Assembly: GCA_030998225.1 (NCBI GenBank)
Contig: JAPYXD010000581.1
Span: forward strand, 5,963,501 to 6,027,500
Length of the DNA: 64,000 nucleotides
Reading direction: 5' to 3'
Origin: Diplolepis rosae
Taxonomy: Eukaryota; Arthropoda; Insecta; Hymenoptera; Diplolepididae
Under the pieces are notes generated by a model. That model did no database searches. It was not told where the DNA came from and saw nothing but the letters and a program-made list of their open reading frames with translations. The translations under genes and the position numbers were made by a program. Position 1 is the stretch's first letter. Each line of letters begins with the position of its first letter. Shown one piece after another: positions 1-12,900 of the stretch.

Positions 1-780
1 TCTTCGCACTAATTATGACTCGATTGCTTTTTCCGTGACTGAATTGCCGTGACCAAATAAATCGATGGGTGTGCCGAGGATACTTTGAGTTTATGAGTTT
101 GCTACAACTATTGCTATTTATGGACTTCAATCAATGGGATGCTTTTAAATAGCAACAATTTAAAGAGAAGCATCACAAATCTTTACCTCATGAATTCATG
201 AATAAAATATTTCATCAAGTTTATAGAAAATAAAAATTTTCTTATTTTTTTTGAATCATAAATGTTTTTTAAAGAACTTAGATTTATTTCTGAAAAAAAT
301 ATTTTTCTCTTTTCATCAAATTAAAAACTTATTCCATTTTCAGCCTCAAACAGAATCGCAAATGAATTGTCGGCAGACTTGTTACCGAATAGAAGGATAT
401 CTGGATAAAAATAAAAAAATTCAAACTAATATTAAAATAAAAATTGTACATAATGATTTGCGTATGAAGGATTAACAGAGAGCTTTTATTTCGACATAAG
501 AAGTAGCTAAAAAATTCTATCTGGCGGGAGTTGGAGATTCTATCAAAGACTACGATACCTGTCAGTTGCTTTTGTACCATCAAGGCGAGCCGTTTACAGT
601 GCGTCGCCGCTTACTTTTCTATGGGAGACACAAGTAGCTTGCAACATAACAAATGGTCCATACAAGAGTTTATACCGAACCCGGTAAATCGACGACGTCA
701 TCTGGCTGGTTATCTTCTTTGACCTAATCCTAGTGATTCCTATAAGGACTTGAGCTACGAAGAAATTTAAATCGTTCGAA
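1..780. other. 5' flank of transglutaminase gene, no gene recognised
   Basis: No convincing exon is seen. Short open frames are AT-rich and uninformative. Bases 480-780 are noticeably less AT-rich than their surroundings and could be upstream regulatory or untranslated sequence, but nothing specific supports that. Confidence 0.3.
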
Positions 781-820
781 TATAAATAGTGATTAAGTGA
801 AGTAGTTTTATTGCTCATTT
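781..820 (+). promoter_or_regulatory. Candidate TATA box and initiator of transglutaminase
   Basis: A TATAAATA box at 781-788 is followed by TCATTT at 815-820, which fits the arthropod initiator consensus TCAKTY. The ATG of exon 1 follows at 855, giving a very short 5' UTR. The TATA-to-initiator distance of about 36 bases is a few bases longer than usual. In AT-rich DNA such matches arise by chance, so position just before a plausible first exon is the main support. Confidence 0.35.
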
Positions 821-854
821 ATCACTATTTTAAAGATCAAAGTAGGAAGATAAA

Positions 855-981
855 ATGGGCAACTGCTGTTCTTCTAGTCCTTGCTGTTTACAATTCAGGT
901 CAATTTTTACACACCATAAAAGGAACATCGTTCCACTTTGTGGAAAACCAGAATGCTTGCCAAAACCCCCTGCATTTTCCG
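855..981 (+). CDS. Transglutaminase exon 1, N-myristoylation/palmitoylation leader
   Basis: The ATG at 855 opens [11 protein letters not shown] followed by a basic stretch and ends at residue 42 plus one base, before the strong donor GTGAGA at 982. Gly2 with Asn3 and clustered cysteines is the classic signal for N-myristoylation plus palmitoylation, as known for grasshopper annulin and a Drosophila transglutaminase isoform. Phase 1 matches exon 2 exactly, giving S-G-E-D-V at the join. A weaker alternative donor (GTCAAT) lies at about 899. The 13.2-kb distance to exon 2 means RNA data are needed to prove the link. Confidence 0.75.
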
Positions 982-3900
982 GTGAGATTCCAATATTTTA
1001 TAATGTAATTGATTAAAACTTAATTATACTCTATAAAATACTTTGAGAAGAGATGAAATATGATAAAGTTTTTTTTTTAATTCAAAGTATTTTCTCAAAA
1101 CTTTTTTAATTTTTTTTAAGTGTTTAGGAAACAACTTATCCCTCTTAAACATACTCTTTTAAATATAGATTCAGAAGCTCGCTCACGACACACGTGCCAT
1201 AAAATATTTTAATATCACTGCCTATTTTACAGAAAAAGTTTTAGCCGGAATAATAGTTTTTTTAGGAAATGTCTGCAATTTATGTTCTTGTGACTTATTC
1301 TTTACTTGCAACTGAACCAAAAGTTTGGTAGAAACTTGAAATAAGTTTTTATTTTTCTATTTGGTTTTTTAAAAATATTGTCATCAGAGGTTTCATAATT
1401 AGGTGCTCCGTTTTCTTGAGGACTCTCAAAACATACAATTATGAAAATTATTAATCAAAGTATGATGAGCCATATAAATTTGAATTACACTTTTTTGATT
1501 TAAAAATAAACCTATCAAGATTAAAGCATTGCATGTTGGAATTTCTATTTCATAAAGATAATTTTCTAATTAAGTTCTCATATCACTTGTATATATATAG
1601 GTCTATAAAGCATGTGCATTTAAGATTCAGTGATCCCGACTCCATTTTCATCGCACTTGATCTTCCCATTAAAAAGGTTAATGAACGATACTTGAGGTGA
1701 AAGATCTATTTCAATCATGGAATTTGAAACATTCTATGGATTTTTTATAACTGAAAAAAATCAGATCAAATGATTTGCTGACTACTTATATTTGTACTGA
1801 AAACTTTACAAAAGTTATCACCAATGTGTAATCAATTATTAATCTTCCTCAAAAAACTTCCTTTTTTGGTAAATTAATTTTGAATGATTTGTTAAATTTT
1901 TGTGCATAGAAATTTTATCTATTGAATTATGACTTCAATATTTTTTGGAGTCTGACCGACAATTGTGCCATTTCAGCATCAAGGGGTCTAATTTTCAAAG
2001 TGTTTATATAGTTCTCGAGTTTGGTTTCCTTGACCAAGATCTTAAAATAGGTTTTTGCATGCATTGGAAATAAATTGTAGTGTTCAGATTTCAAAAGCAA
2101 AATTGGTTGGTACTAATTGGTAAATTTGAAACTAAATTATGTTTAAATTTAAAGGCAGACAGTTTTGAAAAAATTAAGTAAAGGTAACTTGAGCAAAGAT
2201 GAGTAGTTCTTGATTGCAAAAAAAAAAGTCGTTATTTTATTCCAGTGATCTTGACAATAAAAATTTTATTTGACACGTGTATCCTTGCAAAGAATAAAGA
2301 ATTCTATATAAGATATAGGTATATTGCAATAAAGTACATAATTTGCAACACCTGACTTCATCCTTGGCTTTTTGAATATTTACTGTTTTCATAACTGTGA
2401 CTAAAGGAAATTTAAGAGAGATTACTTTTCAAAAATTTTTGGAATGTTAATCCTATTTAATTTTTAAGCTTTTTATTGCGTTTAGATTTGATCGACTATC
2501 ATTTATAATTAAATACTCCGAGTGCAATAATTTTTTTTAATACTCTAATAAAGTTAAAACTTAACGATTAAAATAATTATTTAATAATATCAATATTCAA
2601 ATTAATGGAGCCCCTCACTTAATGAAATCAAACTTTTGAGATCAATATTCCATTCATAAAGATAAAGATGCTATCAATAAAATAATTAGTACTCTCTAAA
2701 TCTAAATTAGTTAAATTTTCACTGATTGAATTAGTGGTTTGCTTTTTCACTGATTCACCAGCGAAGAAGATATATTTTACTGTTAAATCAGTTAATTTTC
2801 ATTGCTGCGTCAGTGAAAATATATTTGTCACTGTTGAATCAGTTAATTTTGACTGAAGTAATCACTGAAATTTGACTGATTTACAGTAACCTCTTTTTAG
2901 CTATTTGAATCTGTCAAATTTCACTGATAATCAGTAGATTTTGATTTTGATCAGATGATTTCTGAAACTGATAGCTCATATTATATTTTATGGAATAAGA
3001 TGAAGCTTTGTTAGGAAGAGCTAACTGTTACCAGTTTTATGAATTCATTAGAGTACAGAATTTAAAATTTGCATTTTTAACAAACATTGCATATCCGCTT
3101 ACTAGTAATGAATTTATACAATAATTGAAATTAAGTACATATACCAAGATCAGCAAGATAATATAATTTGAGCACTTAATGCTAATTAATTAAATTATAT
3201 AACCACATGCTAACCCTGGCGAAAGTATCGGATGGGAATTCATTACGATTCATTCTGATATCTGCATCCGAGCCAATGCGAATCATTCCGAACCAATTCG
3301 AAAAACGTTTTATAACTCGTTTGATAAAAAACGGTAAAAAATCGATCCGATCTAATCCGAATTAATTCGAGGCAACAATCCGAATGAATCCGAACCAATC
3401 CGAAACCAAGTTTTCAATCTAGATCAATCCGAATCAATCCAAGCTCGGATTGATCCAAACAGAATTTTCAATCAGAATGAATCCGAGTGAATCCGAGGTC
3501 GGAATGATTCGGATTAATTTTGATTGAAAATTCGGTTTGGATCAATCCGAGATCGTTTTTCATCAAACGAGTTACAAAACGTTTTTCGAATTGCTTCGGG
3601 ATGATTCGCATTGGCTCGGATACAGATATCGGTATGAATCGGAATAGTTCTGATTGGCTCGAAATATATATATATATATATTTATTGGATTTTTTGTAAA
3701 ATTTGAAAACGAAAAAACATATAAAATTTTTTTTTGAAAAGTAGAATGAGATTAAAAATTACAGCTTCCGCTCTCGCGTAAAGGCGTCCTTGATTTCAAT
3801 TTAGTCGTAGTAATGTATCGATATAGAAAGACATAGACAGTTGCACTTGGTCATATAATTAGATGTCGAGGACTTAAGACTTAAGACTGCTATGAATGAA

Positions 3901-6900
3901 AGTGAAATTACGCAATCTGCAGCCTTACTGGATGATATCACGTCTGGTTACGCGTTTCTATTATAATTTCTTGGACCGAAACATCTGAACCAATTTGGGA
4001 AGTTGACTAATTATTATTTTTTTTACACCAAACAAGATTCAGATAATGAAACTAATTACGCAATCAAAAAAAATTTGTTTACCAATCTGTAAAATACAGA
4101 AACAAATTACAGTATAATAACAATAATAATAATTAAATATTAATAATATGTCTCTAAAATATATTAATTTTCAAGAAATTTTAATTTATATGATACAAAT
4201 TGTATCAATTAATATTATTTATTTATTGCTCTGGTGCAATTTTCGGATAGAATTTCAATTTTCGCTATTCCCTTCTATTCCGCGCTGAATCGAAGTCTCT
4301 TTCCGTGTCACTACGAGTCATTCCGAAATCTGCTTGAGTTATAGTTTCAAACTGTCTGTATCCGCGATTAAATACGAACCAAGTCATTCAGAACGAGTGG
4401 CACTTTATGAAACCGACTGAATCCGTCCATCTTATTGGAAATAAATCTGATAAAAATCTGAAGCATAATATGAATCCGAGTGAATGCGCTTTCTCTAAAT
4501 TCAATCCGACTGTAACCGAGGCTAATCCAAACTAAGTTTTCAGTGCGTTTCAATACGGAAAAAATGATTTCGGAATAGAGCGGAATGAGACGGATGAAAC
4601 TTTCAGTCAGAATTAATCTGCCTAAATCTATATCCATGAGTACCCTTGAAATTCAATCCGAATTGATGCGAGGCCAACGTGAAGCCTGCGAGTACGGATT
4701 GGATTCGGAATTGCTCGTATTATTGCTGGAACATATTTTAGGATAGAACGGGATAGCACAAATAGAAAATTCAATTTAAACGAATATTACACAAACCCAA
4801 GCTACAGTTTGAATACGCCCGTATCCGTTTCTTTCCTAATTTAATCCCATTAAATCCTATGAGATAACTCTTTAGGTTGTTCTAATTCATCTGTTTATTA
4901 AAAATTCAATAAGAACGTATACGAGCCTAAACGAAATAAATCGGATTGGTGTCGAAACAGATTTCTAAATAGGGCGGAATAGGACGGATAGAACATTCAG
5001 TTAGAATTAATTTGCCCAAATTTGTTACCTCGAAATTCAAACCTTTTCCAATCAAAAGTATCTTTTTAATCCGTCTTAATCTGGGCTTACAATTCAAATT
5101 CAATCCGACTGAATCTGAGGCCAATCCAAACTACCTTTTAATTGTTTTTCAATGAAGGCACAAGCTCCAAATTTTATCCGAAACAATCCAGCATCAATCT
5201 GAACAAATTTGAGTCCATTGAGTTCCGTATTCGAAATAACTCGCATTAGCGTGGAAACAGATTTTGGGATAGAGCGGAATGGGACAGATGAAACATTCAA
5301 TCAGAATTAATCTGCCCGTATTAGTTACCTCGATATTCAAACCTTTCCCAATCAGAAGTGCCTTTTCATTTCGTCTTTATCTGGGTTTATATTCCAAATT
5401 CAATCCGAATGAATCTGGCATCAATCCAAAGTAATTCGACGCCAACGTGCAGCCTGCGAGTACGGATTGGATTTGGAATTGCTCGTATTTTTGCTGCAAC
5501 ATAATTTATAACAGAATGGGATAGGACGAATGGAACATTTAATTTAAACGAATATAACATAAACCCAAGCAACAGTTTGAATCCGCCCGTATCCGTTTTC
5601 TCCTAATTTAATCTCATTGAATCCTAGATAAATTCGAAATAACTCTTTAGTTTGTTCTAATTTGTCTCTTTATTCTAAATTCAATACGAACAAATATGAA
5701 CGAATCCGACCCCAATCCAGAGCCTCTGAGTTTAGATTAGATTCGAAAAAGCTGGTATTGGTGCGGAAACAGATTTCTAAATAGGGCGGAATGGGGCGGA
5801 TAGAACTTTCAATCAGAATTAATCTGCCCGAATTAGTTACCTCGATATTCAAACCTTTCCCAATCAAAAGTACCTTTTCATTTCGTCTTCATCTGGTTTT
5901 CTATCCCAAATTCAATCCGAATGAATCTGGCATCAATCCAAAGTAATTTGACGCCAACGTGAAGCCTGCGAGTGCGGATTGGATTCGGAATTGCTCGTAT
6001 TTTTGCTGAAACACAATTTATAACAGAATGGGATAGGACGAATGGAACATTTAATTTAAACGAATATAACATAAACCCAAGCTACAGTTTGAATCCGCCC
6101 GTATCCATTTTCTCCTAATTTAATCCCATTGAATCCTAGATAAATTCGAGATAACTCTTTGGTTTGTTCTAATTGGTCTATTTATTCCAAATTCAATACG
6201 AACAAATATAAACGAATCTGAGTCCAATCCACAGCCTCTGAGTTTAGATTAGATTCGAAATAGCTCGCATTGTTGCGGAAACAGATTTCTAAATAGGGCG
6301 GAATGGGACGGATAGAACTTTCAATCAGAATTAATCTACCCGAATTAGTTACCTCGATATTCAAACCTTTCCCAATCAGAAATGCCTTTCCATTTCGTTT
6401 TCATCTGGGTTTCTATTCCAAATTCAATCCGAATGAATCTAGCACCAATCTGAACTAATTCGACGCCAACGTGAAGCCTGCGAGTACGGATTGGATTTTG
6501 AATAGCTCGTATTATTGCAGAAACATAATTTATTTCAGAACGGGATAGGACGAATGGGACATTTAATTTAAACGAATATAACACAAACCCAAGCTACGGT
6601 TTGAATCTGCCCATATTCGTTTTCTCCTAATTTAATCTCATTGAATCCTAGAGGAATCTAAGATAGCTATTTAATTTGTTTTAACTTGTTCGTTCATTCC
6701 AAATCCAATACGAAAAAAAATCCAAAGTTTTTGAGCTCAGATTAAATTCGTAATAGCTCGCATTGGTGCGAAAACAGATTTTGAAATAGGATTGGATAGA
6801 ATGAATGATAAAAATTTCTCAAACCGAAATTTGCATCAGAGTGGGATAGTTTCGTGTTGAAATTTTTACCAGAAATTACTAATTTTATGAGAGCAAAAAT

Positions 6901-9900
6901 TGGGATTAATTTAAATTTTGAAAATTCATTTAGCAATTGAAATATTTGTAATTATTGCGTTTTCTTCAGACATTAAAATATTTATGAAATTGGAATCGGA
7001 AGTTTAATTCAATTTCTCATTAAAAGAGAATAGTGATTTCATCGATGATCAGAAGGTCTTTTATTCTTCACCTGTAACGGTTTATAATAAATCAATCAAT
7101 CTTGATGTCTTGTAGACAATTTGCTGGATTTACGTAAAATATATGTATGAAATTCAATTTATTTGTGGAATAATTAATTCTTATGACTTGTAATTATTCT
7201 AAGCAGACTATACAATTTTATAATAATGTTTGTACGTATGAAATATGAAAGTTTTTTTTGTCTAATTTATCAATGATATTTTTATTTTATGCCCTGGGGA
7301 AAGTTCGGATTGAAATTCATTCCGAGTCAATTAGAACGTTTCCGATTCATTCCGATATCTGTATCCGAGCCAATGCGAATCATTCCAAACTAATACGAAA
7401 AATGTTTTGTATCTCGTTTGATGAAAAATGATCAAAAATTAATTCGACTTAATCCGATTAATTCCGAGATATCAATCCGAATGAATCCAAACCAATCCGA
7501 GACCAAGTTTTCAATCTAGATCAAATCCAGATCAATCTGGTCTTGGATTGATCAAAACCGAATTTTCAATCAGAATCAATCCGAATGATCTGGATTGAAA
7601 ACTTGGTTTTGGATTGGTTCGGATTCATTCGAATTGAAATCTCGTAATTAATCGGATTAAGTCAGATTGATTTTTGACCGTTTTTCATCAAACGAGATAC
7701 AAAACGTTTTTCGGATTGGTTCGGAATGATTCACATTGGCTCGGATACAGATATCGAAATGAATCGGAGTGGTTCTGATTGACTCGGAATAAATTTCAAT
7801 CCGATACTTTCGCCAGGGTGTCTTTTTTGAGATTTATTCAGCTAACTACTATTGTTATTAACAAGTAATTTAAAAATTAATATTTAAATTATATAAAATG
7901 CATATCAATTACATGACTATTTATGCTTAAAAGCATTAAACATCATAGACTTTTACGTGATGAAATTGTACGCGTAACAACAGTTAAGACATAATATGGA
8001 TAAGTACTAATTTTAAATTATGCTTGTCATTAATCATTTACTCCTAGACTTACACGGTGAGAGTTTATTATACTCAAACAATCAGTCAACCCATACTCAT
8101 AGGGTTGGATAAATAATAAATATCAATTATTATAAAACCAATCATTAAAAAATAAATAATTAATAAATCTGTGATATTTATTGTATGTATGTATTGTATG
8201 TATTTATTGATTTAAAAATTACTGAAACTAAAGTAGATTCAGAATTTATTTGAACTTCTTTTACCAAATTTTCTAAATGAAAAATAAATGATCTATTTAT
8301 AGATATTTTTCAAAGGATTTTTAAATGGAAAATTTATTATTCTCCTGAATTTCTGGCAATTTATTTCTCACCCGTGTACGGGGGGTGGACTAATGACAGG
8401 GGCAGGCTCCAAATCGAATTATCTAATTATTTTAAGGCCATGGATCAACCAGATCACGTGACCAAATTCCTGTAAAAGTTCGTGTAAGATAACTTTTTTC
8501 TTTTACAAAATATCTTCCTGAAAATTTGGAAAATACTACAGAACACGATAGAGAACGTATGTCAACTTTGTATGAGTGAAAATTTTGCAAAAAATTTTAC
8601 AGTTAACTGTAATTGTCGATAAGTTTTGGAATTTTTTTTTCAAAATTTTTACTAAAACGAAGTTAACAGACGTGCTTTATTATCTTTTGTTACGTTTCCC
8701 AAATTATCAGAAAGATACATTGTAAATTAAAAAAGTTATCTTACATGAACGAATAAATGTATAATTTAGTCACGTGGTCCGATTGATCCATGGCCTTAAA
8801 AAATATTTCTATAATATAATAAAAATTATGTTTGATTACTGTGACTGATTCTTTGAAAAACAATTAGTTAAAAAAGTTCGGTTTTTAAATCATGCACTGA
8901 GAAAACTGGAGTGTCAACCTAAACATTTGGAGGGTGAAGCAGACTATATTTGAGGTTAAACTATAGGACAGCCTTCTAGATAGTGTAACTTATTACCTGT
9001 GAATTGTGAAAATAAGATGGTCAACTTGAATACTTTAGAGGGAAGAGTTGATCATCGCAGAGAGAAAAAATAGATTATCGAAGAGGGAAAAACAGACTAT
9101 AATCTACCTCTATGGCTAACCTCAAAACTATTACATTTAAGCTTTCACAATTATTATGTTATTATAGCAAGTGAAATAGGTACTCAACAATTAGTTGGCA
9201 AAAATAACCCTCGTGACACTTTAACACGTAAAGGACGCGAAACCGGCAATGAGGTTAGAGTCCACGCTGGTGATACTGGAGGAAAAATAGGCGATCCCAC
9301 GTGACTTTACAATTTTGGCGCGTATTTCACCAATCGACACTCTTTATAGTGATTCTGACCCTCTGGTAACAGTTAAGCAGAATATCAAATGAGTGTCTCC
9401 CTGACCAAAGAGAAAAAATTTCGGAGAAAGTGTTGTACTATCTAGAAGTTCAAACTGACTATCTACATTTTGACACTCAAAGTTTGACACTCCAGTTTTC
9501 TCAGTGTGGGATGCAAATATTTTTATTGATTATTATTTATTTATAATTCAATAATTAATGTGATTTGTGAAAATTTTCAATTATGAAACTAATTTTGAAT
9601 CCTGAAAAAAAGCACTTGTGTCTATTACAATATTTTGAACGTCATTCTAAAGAATGTGCTAATAAAATAGTAGGCGTTTAAATGTAGGATTTAACCGCAT
9701 TCATCAATGAATTTTAATCAGAATGAAAGATGTTTGTTTAAAAAATGAAAGACCGTTACTTGCAACTTTGTGGCCTTTAAAATTTCCTAGCTTAATTAAC
9801 AAAAAATCAGTTACATAATTTTCTTTAAACTTTACCTTAATTGTATATAATTTACGTAGTAATAATTAAATCTTTTGTAGAAAATTAATGTAAAAACATT

Positions 9901-12900
9901 AAGCTTTTATGCAGGAAATCAAATACAAAGAATGAGCCAGTTTACAATTGAAATTTCGTATCATCTATAAATCAAAACTATTTAAATTTTAAATATACAA
10001 CACAAGGAAAAAATTAATTACTCATAAAATCTTTCAAAGTACACTAAGAAGACGGCTTTTAAAACGGCTCTTTTCTTCGTCTCTTGTATATAGAAAGGGA
10101 TTCCTACGTTACCGAAATTGTCCTTTGTTGCCCACTCGAAATGAGATATCAGGTTGAAAATGTGTTGAATTTACGAAAAGTCTCTACCCCGGCGAAAGTT
10201 TCGGAAAGGAGTTCAATTTGAGCGAATCGGATCCATTTCGAAATCTGTTTCAGAGCCATTACGAATCATTCAGAAGCGATTCAAAATAATTTTGAATCTC
10301 GCTCGATGCAAGTCGGTTGAAAATAAATTCGATTCATTCCGGTTCAACCCGGAAATTCAATCTAAATGAATCCAAGCTGGGAATGGTTCCGATCGAAAAT
10401 TCAGTTTGGATCATTCCGAGCTCGTATTGATTCTGATTGGAAATTTGGTTCGGATTCATTCGGATTAATGTCTCAGATTAAACCGTAATGAATCGAATTG
10501 AGTTGAATTGATTATTAACAGATTTGCTTCAAACGAGATTCGAAACGTTTTCCAGATTAGTTCGGAATGATTCAGAAAAAGATTTCAGAATAGCTTGGAA
10601 TCGCTCTGATTGAATTCCTATTAGATCTGTAAAACGCACAACAATATTTATAAAGCATTGTTCCCTAAAACAATCTAGACCAGGGGCATAATTTATTCAA
10701 AGAAGAAAGGATTAGTCAATACTTAATAATTAGAATTATGAACTGATTGCCGCATCTGTAAAGTTGTTCAAATGTACCTAATCTGAAACGATACGAATGA
10801 ATCCGAGCTTGAAAGGATTCGGATTGCAAATTATCGGTTCGATTCGAGTTCGGATTCATTCATATTGATGTCTTGGATTAGACCTTATTGAAGCGGAAAG
10901 ATGAGAATTGATTTTTTACCGATTTTCCTTAAACGAGATTCGAAACATTTTTCCGGATTAGTTCGGAATGATTCGGAATGGTTCGGAAAAAGATTTCAGA
11001 ATAGCTTGGAATCGCTCTGATTGAATTCCAATTAGATTTGTAAAACGCACAACAATATTTATAAACCATTATTATTATCAGATTAAACCGTAATGAATCG
11101 GATTGATTATTAACAGATTTGCCTCAAACGAGATTCGAAGCGTTTCCCGGATTAGTTCAGAAAAATATTTCAAAATCGCTTGAAATAGCTCTGATTCGCT
11201 CGGATTGAATTTAAATTCGTTATGTAACACGCAAAATAATATTTATAAAACATTATTTCCTAAAACAATGTAGACCAAGGGCATAATTAATTCGAAGAAA
11301 AAAGGATTAGTTCATATTTTAATTGAAAACTTGATTGATTTTTTAACCAATTTTCCTCAAACGAGATTCGGAACGTTTTTCCAAATTACTTCGGAATGGT
11401 TCGAAAAAATTTCAGAATAGCTTGGAATCGCTCTTATTCGTTCCGATTGATTTCCAATTCGATCTGCTACACGCATCATAATATTTATGAAACATTATTT
11501 CCAAACGATTCGGTTCGATACGAATTCGGATCCATTCGAATTGAAAACCTTGTTTCGGATACATTCATATTGATGTCTCGGATTAGACCCTATTGAAGCG
11601 GAAAGACTAGGATTCATTTATTAACCGATTTTCCTCAAACGAGATTTGGAACGTTTTTCCGGTTTAGTTCGGAATGATTTAGAAAACGATTTCAGAATAG
11701 CTTGGAATTGCTTTCATTTGCTCCGATTGAATTCCAATTCGATCTGCTACACGCATCATAATATTTATGAAACATTATTATTATCAGATTAAATCGTAAT
11801 GAATTGGATTGATTATTGACAGATTTGCCTCAAATGAGACTCGATGCGTTTTCCGTATAAGTTCGGAATAATTCCGAATGGTTCGGAAAAAGATTTCAAA
11901 TTAGCTTGAAATAGCTCTGATTCGCTCGGATTTAATTCCAATTCGTTCTGTGACACGCAAAATAATATTTATAAACCATTATTTCCTAACACAATGTCCG
12001 ATACGAATGAATCCGAGCTTGAAACGATTCGGATTGCAAATTATCGGTTCGATTCGAGTTCGGATTTATTCGTATTGAAAATTTGGTTCGGATTCATTCG
12101 GATTAATGTCTCGTATTAGACCAAATTGTACCGGAATGACTAGGATTGATTTTTTAACCGATTTTCCTCAAACGAGGTTTGAAACGTTTATCCGGAATAG
12201 TTCGGAATGATTCGGAAAACGATTTCAGAATATCTTGGAATTGCTCTGATTGAATTCCAATTAGATCTGTTAAATGTACAACAATATTTATAAACCATTA
12301 TTATTATCAGATTAAACCGTTATGAACAGATTTGTCTCAAACGAGATTCGAAGCGTTTTCCGGATTAGTTAGGAATAATTCCGAATGTTTCAGAAAAAGA
12401 TTTCAAAATAGCTTGAAATAATTCTGATTCGTTCGGATTGAATTCAACTTCGTTCTGTTACTCGCAGCATAATATTTATGAACCATTATTTTCTAAAACA
12501 GACCAGAACGGGGGCGTAATTTATTCGAAGAAAAAAGATTAGTCAATACCTAATAGTTAGAATTAAAATCTGATCGTGGAGTCTGTGAAATTGTTCAAAT
12601 GTGCCTAACGTGTCTTTAGTTCATGAAAGCATTTATTTATGACAATGAGGTGGGTGACAGCTGCACCTACTCCTATGGATAGATGCTTTTTTAAATTCTG
12701 TATTCTGAAACCATTTATGGCGTCGCCTATTGGCTCAGATAGAACCTTGAGAACGCTCTGAGATTCTGTAACGTATAGATTATTTAACTAAACATCCCAC
12801 TGTAGCTTTGTTTTTTTCTTCTTCACTAATCTATTCAGTTGACTCTCAGCTTGCAGAACATGTGGCTTATTTTATAGAATACTTGGTAGTAATTCAATCC

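Noticed and set aside
4368..6584. Recurrent minus-strand open frames of 60-89 residues in the 511-bp array
   Set aside because: They follow the repeat words, differ in frame and ends between units, and have repetitive composition ([19 protein letters not shown]) expected from AATCCGA repeats.
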